Assembly (NCBI GenBank): GCA_002338605.1
Contig: DDIP01000322.1
Span: 1-13,729 of the forward strand
DNA from: Proteobacteria bacterium UBA1847
Lineage (GTDB): Bacteria; Pseudomonadota; Gammaproteobacteria; Steroidobacterales; Woeseiaceae
Reading direction: 5' to 3'
Length of the DNA stretch: 13,729 nucleotides
In this document: positions 1 through 7,815 of the stretch, piece after piece
Position numbering within the stretch: position 1 is the first letter of the stretch
How the letters are laid out: the number at the start of each line of letters is the position of its first letter
Program-made: the position numbers and the translations under genes
Notes under the pieces: model-generated
Databases searched by the model: none
What the model was told of the DNA's origin: nothing
The model's input: the letters and a program-made list of their open reading frames with translations, nothing else

Positions 1-1254
1 TTCCTGTTTCCTGAATTCCTGAGGGAGCTTTTGTTCACAAAGACACGCCCCCTGCACGTGTCGCTGGTCGTTTCGTCGATTTTCCTGATTGCCATCGGGG
101 GCATTTATTATTACCTGCCTCGGCAATGCCGCCTGCCCTTGTTTTCTGTCAGGGCGGTCAGCATTCACTTCCGGGTATTCCTGGCAACCGGGCTCCTGAT
201 TGTCGCTTGCTGCCTGTCCGGGCGGTTCGGCGGCCGCGAGTACTTTGAATTTCCGCCGATTCTCAGCCTGCCAATTTTCCTGACCTGGATCCTGTTCGGC
301 GTCAACTACTTCAATACCGTGCGTCAGGACAAGGAACCGTGGCCGGTGTACTACTGGATGTGGGGAACGGGAATCGTGTTCTTTTTTATCACGTACTCCG
401 AAGCGCACCTTTACCTGATTCCTTATTTTCGGCAAAACATGGTTCGCGAAATTATGGTCCAGTGGAAATCCTACGGGGCGCTAACCGGATCGTGGAACAT
501 GCTCGTTTACGGCACCGCCCTGTATCTTGCGACCCGAATCAGCGGCTGCGAGAAGTATGCACGATCCAGAATGGCTTTCGGATTGTACTTTCTCGGGCTG
601 TTCAACCTGATGTTCGGCTGGGCTCACCACACCTACCTGGTCCCATCGGATCCCTGGATTCGCAGCTTCGCCTATTTCGTCAGCATGACCGAGCTGTTTA
701 TCTTCGGAAAAATTATCTGGGACTGGCGTTCGTCGCTGGAAGACTGGCAAAAACATCGTCATTGCAACGCCTATCGTTTCCTGTTTGCCGCTGATATCTG
801 GGTGTTCGTCAACCTTGGACTCGCGCTGATCATTTCTGTGCCCGCATTCAACCTGTTCACACACGGAACGCATATTACCGTTGCACACGCGATGGGCAGC
901 ACGATCGGCATCAATATGATGATTCTGCTGGCCTCGGTGTTCTATGTTATCCGGGAAGAGCTGCCCAACGAGGTTCACGCCCGATGCTCGCGGCAGATCA
1001 GAACCGGCTATTTTATTGTCAATACCTCACTCGCCGTATTCTTTGTGTCACTGATTCTGGCCGGTATCGGCAAAGGCAGTTATGAAGGCGGGTCGTTCCA
1101 GGAAATGATGCTCGGCATTCGGCCATTCCTCTACGCGTTTACGATAAGCGGCGTTACTCTGATGATCGGCTTCTGGATTATTCTCTGGCATGGTTTCCGG
1201 CTGATGGGCAAGGTGCTGTCACCCACCAGCATCGCAGAGCCGATGCCCGCGTAG
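1..1254 (+). CDS. NorB-like heme-copper oxidase superfamily subunit I, 5'-partial, noncanonical ligands
   Basis: The reading frame is open from base 1, so the N-terminus lies off the window; the TTG at 31 is internal. Codons 5-19 (PEFLRELL...PLH) match the NorB segment before helix II, whose His binds low-spin heme b; here it is H19, 22 residues from the end of a YYYLP motif placed as in NorB. The protein is polytopic, about 11-12 helices expected. H209-H210 (WAHHTYLVP) match the two adjacent FeB histidines, and H296 (THGTHITVAHAM) matches the high-spin heme ligand. Unlike canonical cNOR, the third FeB His is Y158 (exactly 51 residues before H209, as in NorB), the active-site Glu is T162, and the second low-spin heme His is M298. 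Family membership is clear; NO reductase activity is doubtful. Two in-frame TAG stops end it. A NorC-like partner would have to lie upstream, out of view. Confidence 0.85.
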   Translation, partial: FLFPEFLRELLFTKTRPLHVSLVVSSIFLIAIGGIYYYLPRQCRLPLFSVRAVSIHFRVFLATGLLIVACCLSGRFGGREYFEFPPILSLPIFLTWILFGVNYFNTVRQDKEPWPVYYWMWGTGIVFFFITYSEAHLYLIPYFRQNMVREIMVQWKSYGALTGSWNMLVYGTALYLATRISGCEKYARSRMAFGLYFLGLFNLMFGWAHHTYLVPSDPWIRSFAYFVSMTELFIFGKIIWDWRSSLEDWQKHRHCNAYRFLFAADIWVFVNLGLALIISVPAFNLFTHGTHITVAHAMGSTIGINMMILLASVFYVIREELPNEVHARCSRQIRTGYFIVNTSLAVFFVSLILAGIGKGSYEGGSFQEMMLGIRPFLYAFTISGVTLMIGFWIILWHGFRLMGKVLSPTSIAEPMPA

Positions 1255-1270
1255 TAGACTGGCACTTGCC

Positions 1271-1534
1271 ATGGCGAAGAAACTAAAAAACGAGAAAGCC
1301 CTGCTCAAACTCGCACTCGACATGGTGCTTGAAGATGCGGTACGACGCGGTGTCGTGGAATTTGAGGCTACCGATTCTCACGATCTCAAAATCCAGTATG
1401 CCTACCGCTTGTTAGTTCACGATAAATCCATCGCGCCGCTGCCCAATGGACAGGATTCCCTGCCCAATATCCGGCATCGACTGGCAATGTGGGTTACCCA
1501 CCAGCTACCCGCCGATCATGAGCTTCTGAATTAG
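1271..1534 (+). CDS. DUF5062 family protein
   Basis: An 87-residue, charged, mostly helical protein with no signal peptide or membrane segment, so probably cytosolic. The opening KKLKNEKALLKLAL, the central YAYRLLVHDK and the ending HQLPADHELL match, from memory, the DUF5062 family of small gammaproteobacterial proteins (about 85 residues), so the ORF looks complete. Its function is unknown. It starts with ATG 16 bases after the NorB-like stop on the same strand and is probably co-transcribed with it, although no strong Shine-Dalgarno sequence precedes it. It ends 11 bases from the end of the convergent DUF3857 gene, and no obvious terminator hairpin separates them. Confidence 0.75.
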   Translation: MAKKLKNEKALLKLALDMVLEDAVRRGVVEFEATDSHDLKIQYAYRLLVHDKSIAPLPNGQDSLPNIRHRLAMWVTHQLPADHELLN

Positions 1535-1545
1535 GACAGAACCGG

Positions 1546-4500
1546 CTACTGAACAATCAACGCCTGCTCGATCGCATCCACGGCCCTGCGCTGGAATTCT
1601 GCGAACTCACGGTAGTCCTCTGGCTGGAAGCGTGCGTCGCGCGCGACGTAGTCAAAGCGCACACTCCATCGGCCATCGGACTCACTGACTTCACGTCGCC
1701 AGTTGCCAAAGCGTGATTCACCGGCCGTCGGCTTGTTTGCCAGTGTATCCAGCTTGCGGCCCGACGGTATATTGACCGAAGTCTTTGCGCTCACGCGCAA
1801 CGGATAGAAGAACTCGAATGGAAAGCGGCGGTCCGCAACCCGATCGTATTCAAGATAGTAGGCCTCAAGGAATCCCGGCAGCTCGAAACTGCCGTCGGTT
1901 TCAACGGGCAAGGTGTACTGGAATTCGACGATCAGGTCGTAGTCGGCATCGAATACATTTTCAACAACGTAGTCGGTCAATTCGGCATCGGAGTATCGGC
2001 TTGCCACCCAGCGCTGAAGCGAGGGCTGCAGTTCGGACGCTTCGATCGATCGAAGCTGGCCGCGCAACTCGGCGGCCTGATAGCCGCTGAGCTGAGCCGT
2101 TTCCGTGACCTTGATAAGACCGGCTTCGCCAGCCTCAACAATGCGTTCTATGGCAATACCGGTCAATGACGATTCGTAATCGGGAATTCTCGCGAGTTCC
2201 GATCTTGCCCCCAGCAACAAGGCATGGTTTCCAGCCATCGAGCGTGGCGGCAACGCACCCAGACGCATGTCCTTGTCTGTTGCGTCGATGAACACGCGGC
2301 CGTTGTCATCTGTGACCGCAACTATCATGTGATTGAACTGATCAGTATTCGGCAGCGTCGGCACTACGGACTGCTGCAGATTTACGAGGGCCAGCGATGC
2401 GTCAATTCCAACGGCCTGCAGCATCGAATACAACAGCAATGCATGATCCTTGCAGTCGCCGTAGCGATCCCGGATCGTTTCGCGCGCTGTTTTGGGAATG
2501 TAGGCGCGGCGCCCAAACTCGATGGCCTCGTAACGAATCTCATCCTGTACGTAGGCGCTCAATATTTGCACCTGCCGTGACATGCTGCTCACACCTTCGA
2601 CAAGCCGCGTTGCCCTGTCGGCTACAGATTCGACGTCTATCTTGTCGTGAATTTTCTCCAGGTACTCGTTGCCAACGGAATCCCAGTCGCTGCCGACTGT
2701 ACCCAGGGTGACCCAGGGCAGAATCTGGTCGACGTAGGGCTGTAAGGGTTCCCAGCGAAACGCGACGGGCGACTCGAGCTCCCAGACCAGGGCATCGCCT
2801 CGCACCTGGGGTGCCGGCACGGCATTGGCCTGAAACGCAAGTTGTTCGTGATTGCCACCGACAAATATTGCGCTGTAGGCAATCGGCCGGTCGGCCGCCA
2901 TGTACACAGTTTCCAGCGGAAACGAATCTTCGTCCACCGCTGTCAACTTGCTCACTATGACCTCGATGACGGCACCGGGCTTCAGGCTCGGGACGGGCAA
3001 GTGAACCGTTTTCTCCGTGCTGGCTTCGTATCCGGTTTCGCTGTTGGTGATGTAGTAGTTGCCCAGTTCGCCTTCGCCCAGTATTTCGCCGCCCGCACTG
3101 ATAACGCGCAACGAGTTGACATACAGCCGTTCAAAACTCGGGTCGAAATCGAACTCGAGCGTACTGAATTGAGCGACACCATTATCGTTGATCACCCGAA
3201 TCTTTCGAAAGTGGGTTTCTGTCCGCGTATCGCCGCCGGGAAAGTCGTAGCCGGTGATTCGACTGAGAAAGACCGCGCCGTAGCCGGACTGGTCGGGGTT
3301 TGTGTCGTTGGCGTCGAATAATCTTTGCATGTCCTTCGGCAGTTTCACGGCGGTGACCGGAGTGCTGATCATCGACACATCACCCTGACCCATCATCAGG
3401 TCGATAGCCTCGATGTAATCTCTTACAGTCGAATTGCCCGGCGCAAAGCTCTGTGCCATCTCAAAGGAAGCACGGGCTGCGGAGTAAGAGCGAAGCTGGT
3501 ACTCGGCGTCTCCCTTGTAATAATAACTTTGCAGGGATTTGTATCCCCGCGCGATCAGTGAGTCTGCGAGCTTCAGAACTTCGACAGCCTTACCCATGGC
3601 ATTCAGAATCGTGATTTTCTGGTAGACGAGATCGGCATCAAACGGACGATCAACGGACATTTCATCCAGCAGCGCCAGCGCTTCCTCGTGCTTTTCACGC
3701 CGACTCAGCAGTTCGACCTGCAGCAACCGGGTCTTGTCGGTGACACCGCCTGCGGTGTAGCTGTCGTACGCTTCGTCAAGCCGCTGCCACTCTCCGGCAT
3801 CCGCCAGCATGCTGAGATAAGCAGAGAAATCATCGTCCTCACGATAGCCACGGGCAAACAGTGGCGCGTAAATTTCCATAGCCCGCACGGGATCGTTGGT
3901 TTGGTAGGCAAGCCAGGCATCCCAGCTTTGCACCTCCTGGTTGTCCACAAGCGGGGCGCGGCGTGGCAGTAGATAATCGCGCGCCTCATTATAGGCACTG
4001 ACTTCCACGAGCGAGCGCACCGCATTCAGGAGAAATGCCTCATCGTCGGGTACCAGCTCGCTTGCTTGTGCGAAAAACCGGTGCGCGTCACGAAAACTGC
4101 GTGCGTTGTAATAGTGCAGCCCGAGGGTATTGAGCAGGTAGGCATTCACCGCTCGCTCGTCATCGCTCTCGTAGTTGCCCTCAATCGCAGTCGGAGATGA
4201 CTCAATGCTGAAATCTGCCCACAACCTGTTCAGCGCCGCGTCGGTTGCCGCTTGCCTCGCCGGACCCCAGGCGGCCAGCGCATAGGCGCACTGATCGTTG
4301 GCAACAATCCATGTGTGATAGAGGTAGTCCTGACCGTCGGCCTCCTCAACACCGACGAGAAGCTTGCCGGATGCATCGCCCTTGTTGATCTCGAGCTCCC
4401 GGGTGATGAATGGCGACGGGTAGTCTTCGCCGAACTGCTGCATCATGACCCGGAAAATCGCGCTGTCGTTGGGCCGGTCACCGAGCCAGCATACCGGCAT

Positions 4501-5250
4501 GACGACAGCGCCGTAACCGCGGGCCGACAGCGCGCCGATATCCGCTCCGTCATTCGTTTCCTTGAGGTCCGACCAATTGAACCAACCATTGCCACGCGCC
4601 CGGAATCGATACGCAAACGTGTCGGAACGGTAGTCCTTGACTGACCGGGAAGTTGCCGCCACATCAAGATTTGACGCGCGATCGATAATCGAAAACCCGT
4701 TGACGATGGAATCGGCTTCACGTTTGATCGCGTCCTCTGGCTCCGATGCGGCAAAGGTGAGGAGCTGGTAGAAACGTTCGCCATCGACTGTCGCTGACAC
4801 AACGTAGGTCATCGGTACCGATCCGACCCTGGCATAGATGGTTTTCTGAAAAAACGTCAGTCCGTTCGCCGTGACAGTACCGAGGTCTTTGTGTCCGACG
4901 TATTCGGTGCCCTCCTCTGACGCCAGTCGCTCCTGCATGGCGATATGCACGAGTTCGGCGTAACCCTCGGGATCCAGGTCAGATCCGACCTGCTCGACAA
5001 CAACGAGTGAAAATGCGTTGGGCCTGAACCGAATTGCGGCGAAACTCGCTTCAGGTATCTGCCCGGAAAAATCAACGAACGTGTAGGCCTTGCTGCTGAG
5101 GTCGAGCCGATAATTGAACGTCTTGTTCTCAAAGACAGCGACACGCTCACCGATCATATCGGTGTAGGAGGGCTCATCGGCAGCCGGCAACGATGCCGAG
5201 AACAGGGCGCCAAGACATAATACCGGCCCTAAAGTTTTTGATCGTCTCAT
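1546..5250 (-). CDS. Exported DUF3857 / transglutaminase-like protein with TPR region
   Basis: A 1234-residue protein. I chose the ATG at 5250 because it gives a clean signal peptide (MRRSK, hydrophobic LGPVLCLGALFSASL, then PAA|DE); the longer GTG start at 5334 would add 28 polar residues in front and spoil it. After the signal come two similar modules (about 25-185 and 200-345, beginning FNYRL and FAYRF, ending NGFSI and ADFSI). A TPR-like helical region follows (about 370-630), then a DUF3857-type beta domain (about 670-830), then a transglutaminase-like core with C933 in RYGDCKDHA, H974 in FNHMIVAV and D989 in VFIDATDKD, forming a complete Cys-His-Asp triad. A beta-rich C-terminal domain ends the protein. 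DUF3857 proteins are usually periplasmic or surface proteins of unknown substrate; protease, amidase or crosslinking activity are all possible. It is monocistronic and divergent from the dadA-like operon. Confidence 0.85.
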   Translation of the reverse strand: MRRSKTLGPVLCLGALFSASLPAADEPSYTDMIGERVAVFENKTFNYRLDLSSKAYTFVDFSGQIPEASFAAIRFRPNAFSLVVVEQVGSDLDPEGYAELVHIAMQERLASEEGTEYVGHKDLGTVTANGLTFFQKTIYARVGSVPMTYVVSATVDGERFYQLLTFAASEPEDAIKREADSIVNGFSIIDRASNLDVAATSRSVKDYRSDTFAYRFRARGNGWFNWSDLKETNDGADIGALSARGYGAVVMPVCWLGDRPNDSAIFRVMMQQFGEDYPSPFITRELEINKGDASGKLLVGVEEADGQDYLYHTWIVANDQCAYALAAWGPARQAATDAALNRLWADFSIESSPTAIEGNYESDDERAVNAYLLNTLGLHYYNARSFRDAHRFFAQASELVPDDEAFLLNAVRSLVEVSAYNEARDYLLPRRAPLVDNQEVQSWDAWLAYQTNDPVRAMEIYAPLFARGYREDDDFSAYLSMLADAGEWQRLDEAYDSYTAGGVTDKTRLLQVELLSRREKHEEALALLDEMSVDRPFDADLVYQKITILNAMGKAVEVLKLADSLIARGYKSLQSYYYKGDAEYQLRSYSAARASFEMAQSFAPGNSTVRDYIEAIDLMMGQGDVSMISTPVTAVKLPKDMQRLFDANDTNPDQSGYGAVFLSRITGYDFPGGDTRTETHFRKIRVINDNGVAQFSTLEFDFDPSFERLYVNSLRVISAGGEILGEGELGNYYITNSETGYEASTEKTVHLPVPSLKPGAVIEVIVSKLTAVDEDSFPLETVYMAADRPIAYSAIFVGGNHEQLAFQANAVPAPQVRGDALVWELESPVAFRWEPLQPYVDQILPWVTLGTVGSDWDSVGNEYLEKIHDKIDVESVADRATRLVEGVSSMSRQVQILSAYVQDEIRYEAIEFGRRAYIPKTARETIRDRYGDCKDHALLLYSMLQAVGIDASLALVNLQQSVVPTLPNTDQFNHMIVAVTDDNGRVFIDATDKDMRLGALPPRSMAGNHALLLGARSELARIPDYESSLTGIAIERIVEAGEAGLIKVTETAQLSGYQAAELRGQLRSIEASELQPSLQRWVASRYSDAELTDYVVENVFDADYDLIVEFQYTLPVETDGSFELPGFLEAYYLEYDRVADRRFPFEFFYPLRVSAKTSVNIPSGRKLDTLANKPTAGESRFGNWRREVSESDGRWSVRFDYVARDARFQPEDYREFAEFQRRAVDAIEQALIVQ

Positions 5251-5321
5251 TCGATCCGATTCTACCGGGCAATCAGAGCATTTGCGTGCGGCAATGCGCA
5301 CATTTGTTCGCAGCCTGAACA

Positions 5322-5346
5322 TCCCCATAGACACAAGTTATGGGGA
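5322..5346. repeat. Perfect 7-bp inverted repeat between divergent genes
   Basis: TCCCCAT at 5322-5328 and ATGGGGA at 5340-5346 are perfect reverse complements separated by 11 bases. They lie in the 169-bp intergenic space between the DUF3857 gene and the dadA-like operon. The spacing (18 bp centre to centre) would suit a dimeric regulator. There is no T-run, so a terminator is unlikely. No regulator gene is next to it, and function is inferred from position only. Confidence 0.4.
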
Positions 5347-5362
5347 AGCAAACAATCTGTAT

Positions 5363-5392
5363 TTGAGGAACTGCCATCGCACTCCGTAGTAT
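5363..5392 (+). promoter_or_regulatory. Candidate sigma-70 promoter of the dadA-like operon
   Basis: TTGAGG at 5363-5368 and TAGTAT at 5387-5392 are separated by 18 bases, each matching 4 of 6 consensus positions. Transcription would begin near 5399, about 20 bases before the ATG at 5420. It sits just downstream of the inverted repeat at 5322-5346. This is a weak sequence match supported mainly by position. Confidence 0.3.
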
Positions 5393-5419
5393 CGGGTGCC
5401 TGGCTTTCCGGGAGTTCTG

Positions 5420-6631
5420 ATGCGTGTCGTCGTTGTGGGTGCAGGTGTTATAGGGGTTGCGACGGCGTATTACCTGTCGCGCGTCGGCTGTGAGGTCACG
5501 GTGGTCGATCGCGCTGGGACGGTTGCTGACGCTGCCAGCCGGGCAAACGCGGGCCAGCTCTCCTACAGCTTTACCGATGCGCTTGCAAAACCCGGGTTCA
5601 TCGCGCAGATACCCTCGCTACTGGCCGGTCGAAATCCGGGATCCCGCGTACGCCTCGCGCCGGACCTTCTGCCCTGGGGCTTACGTTTCCTGGCGCAGTG
5701 CACCAGCGGCCGGGCGCAACGGAACACGCTGGCCGTACTGCATACGGCGATGCGGTCCGCCAGCCTGTTGAACGACTTGCGTCAAAGCCTGCCCTTCAAT
5801 TTCTCGCATCGCAGCGCCGGAAAACTGGTGCTGCTGTCATCTGATGACGAGCTGCGTTCGGCTGAGGCGAGTTCGAAGCTGAAGAATTCGCACGGCTGTG
5901 CGACAGAAATCCTGACCGCGAAAGATGCGATCGGGCTCGAAGAGTCCCTCGACGCCCTGTCGGCCACGTTCACTGGCGCCGTGTACTCCAGAAACGACGA
6001 AGTGGCCGACGCACGTCCGTTCACGCTGGGAATGCAGAACTGGCTTGAGAAAAGCGGCGCAGCGACGTTTCTCCTCGGCGCCACTGTCGACAGAATACCA
6101 ATAAAGCAAAATCGAGTGCGATCGGTTCTTGTCGCCGGTGAGGAAATCGAAGCAGACGCGATTGTCGTCTGCGCCGGGGCCTGGAGCGGCAAGCTTTTGC
6201 GCCCGCTCGGTGTTGACCCCCACATCTACCCGGTGCGCGGATACAGCGTTACCTTGCCGCAGGGAGAACGATCCCCGCTGATCAGTGTTACTGCGTTAAA
6301 ACAGCGCATCGTGTTCAGCCACATCAATGGCAGTATGCGTATCGCGGGATTCGCTGACTTCGCGGGCTTCTCAACCGACGACGATCATCAACGTGTCAAG
6401 ACACTGGTTGATGTCGCCCAATCCTTTGCCCCGCTCGCGGCGAATTACGCTGCATTGGAGCAGCAGCAGTGGGGCGGGTTTCGGCCCATGACGCCCGACG
6501 GGCGGCCGCGCATCGGCAAAACCAGGGTCGATGGACTGTATCTCAATACCGGTCACGGCATGCTCGGCTGGACGCTGGCCTGTGCTTCGGGTTATGACGT
6601 AGCACGGGCTGTTACCAAGACTCTCCACTGA
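5420..6631 (+). CDS. DadA-like FAD-dependent D-amino-acid dehydrogenase
   Basis: A 403-residue flavoprotein of the DAO/DadA family, which oxidises D-amino acids to 2-oxo acids and ammonia and passes electrons to the respiratory chain. The N-terminal dinucleotide-binding motif is GAGVIG (residues 7-12), followed by an acidic-ended strand (VTVVDR) and the DadA-type ANAGQLS segment. The C-terminus carries GGFRPMTPDGRPRIG and LNTGHGMLGWTLACASG, closely like E. coli DadA, which is slightly longer (432). The ATG at 5420 has GGAG 5 bases upstream and puts the FAD motif at the very N-terminus, so it is preferred over the GTG at 5396. It is the first gene of a four-gene operon with two hydrolases and a transporter, consistent with oxidising D-amino acids they release. 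The amino-acid range cannot be read from sequence; proline or glycine oxidase relatives are less likely. Confidence 0.85.
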   Translation: MRVVVVGAGVIGVATAYYLSRVGCEVTVVDRAGTVADAASRANAGQLSYSFTDALAKPGFIAQIPSLLAGRNPGSRVRLAPDLLPWGLRFLAQCTSGRAQRNTLAVLHTAMRSASLLNDLRQSLPFNFSHRSAGKLVLLSSDDELRSAEASSKLKNSHGCATEILTAKDAIGLEESLDALSATFTGAVYSRNDEVADARPFTLGMQNWLEKSGAATFLLGATVDRIPIKQNRVRSVLVAGEEIEADAIVVCAGAWSGKLLRPLGVDPHIYPVRGYSVTLPQGERSPLISVTALKQRIVFSHINGSMRIAGFADFAGFSTDDDHQRVKTLVDVAQSFAPLAANYAALEQQQWGGFRPMTPDGRPRIGKTRVDGLYLNTGHGMLGWTLACASGYDVARAVTKTLH

Positions 6632-6645
6632 TCCCGGGATACCGC

Positions 6646-7815
6646 ATGATTCAACGATTGCTCATTCTTGCCTGGCTGTCATTGCTGCTTGCAGCCTGCG
6701 CCATCGGACCGTCCGTTCCCGCCAGGCAGGCATGTGAAGCGGCATCATTCACGCTCATCGACAATTTTGCCGGCGCTCGACGGGGACGATGTGTTGCAAG
6801 CGGTGACAACGAGGTGCGCATTACAATCCTTCCGGAAAGTGACGGCTACATTAACGACAGTGCGTGGTTCGCTTACAGGATTGTTCCGAAAAGCAGCGCA
6901 ACGGCCACCATCACGATGAACTATCGAGGTGGCCATCATCGCTACAGACCCAAGTTGAGTTATGACGGAATCGGGTGGTCGACACTACCCGACGAGCAGG
7001 TGCGGGTCTCGATCGACAAACGGCAAGCGATCATTACCGTGCCGGTTGACGACCGGGAATTCTGGATTGCCGGCGGAGAACTCCTGACTCCGCCACTCTA
7101 CGACGCCTGGGTGACAAAAATGACGTCAACCGGGCAAACCCGGTCTTCGGTCCTCGGGGCGTCGCTCGACGACAATACCATTACCCTGCTCCGTAGCGAC
7201 AACGAAGCGAAAGACGTGCTTTTTCTTGTCGGCCGACAACATCCGCCCGAGGTCAGTGGTGCGGTCGCATTTTTTGCTTTTTACGAGGCACTGATGGCCG
7301 ACACCGTTCTGGCCGGCGAGTTTCGCCAGCGCTTTCATATCGTCGCCATCCCAATGCTGAATCCTGACGGCGTCAACGAAGGTAACTGGCGTCACAATCT
7401 CGGCTCAACCGACCTGAACCGTGACTGGGGGCCTTTCCGACAACCCGAAACCCAACTGGTTGAGGCGTTGCTCGATCGACTCGACAATGAAGGCAGGCAG
7501 GTTCGCGTATTTCTCGATTTTCACTCGACACGCAAGAACGTGTTCTACACGCAGAACGATGCGAACCCCACCGACCCGCCACACTTCACGCGCACCTGGC
7601 TGGAAAACGCCAAACCGCGCATCGAAAATTACGAGTTTAACTATGAGGAGAATCCGGTCGACAACATCGGCGTCGCCAAGAATTACATGTACAAACGCTA
7701 CCGCATTCCGAGTTCCACGTATGAGGTCGGCGACGAAACCAATCGTGCCGCCATCATCGCCGCGGCGAGTGTTTTCGCGGAAGAGCTCATGGAGCTGATG
7801 CTTGCTGAAATCTAG
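6646..7815 (+). CDS. M14-family zinc carboxypeptidase, lipoprotein
   Basis: A 389-residue metallopeptidase predicted to be a lipoprotein: MIQRLLILAWLSLLLAAC ends in a good lipobox (LAAC, Cys18). An N-terminal beta-sandwich (about 30-165; NDSAWFAYRIVP, YRPKLSYDGIGW) resembles that preceding the catalytic domain in cytosolic-carboxypeptidase-type M14 enzymes. The catalytic residues are all present: zinc ligands H199 and E202 (HPPE) and H293 (LDFHS), carboxylate-binding N258-R259 (DLNRDW) and the catalytic Glu E360 (STYEVGDE). It should remove C-terminal residues from peptides outside the cytoplasm. It starts 14 bases after the dadA-like stop with GGGA just upstream, and its 3' end overlaps the amidohydrolase gene by 14 bases. 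Placement next to D-amino-acid enzymes suggests peptidoglycan-type or D-residue peptides as substrate; that is inference. Confidence 0.85.
   Translation: MIQRLLILAWLSLLLAACAIGPSVPARQACEAASFTLIDNFAGARRGRCVASGDNEVRITILPESDGYINDSAWFAYRIVPKSSATATITMNYRGGHHRYRPKLSYDGIGWSTLPDEQVRVSIDKRQAIITVPVDDREFWIAGGELLTPPLYDAWVTKMTSTGQTRSSVLGASLDDNTITLLRSDNEAKDVLFLVGRQHPPEVSGAVAFFAFYEALMADTVLAGEFRQRFHIVAIPMLNPDGVNEGNWRHNLGSTDLNRDWGPFRQPETQLVEALLDRLDNEGRQVRVFLDFHSTRKNVFYTQNDANPTDPPHFTRTWLENAKPRIENYEFNYEENPVDNIGVAKNYMYKRYRIPSSTYEVGDETNRAAIIAAASVFAEELMELMLAEI

Noticed and set aside
31..54. TTG at 31 as the true start of the NorB-like gene
   Set aside because: The frame is open to base 1 and the residues before it match the conserved NorB segment ahead of helix II, so the gene is truncated by the window.
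481..978. 165-codon minus-strand open frame
   Set aside because: Antisense to the transmembrane core of the NorB-like gene; composition looks like reverse complement of membrane codons.
5251..5334. GTG start at 5334 for the DUF3857 protein
   Set aside because: It adds 28 polar and charged residues ahead of a clear signal peptide that starts at the ATG at 5250, and it would run through the inverted repeat.
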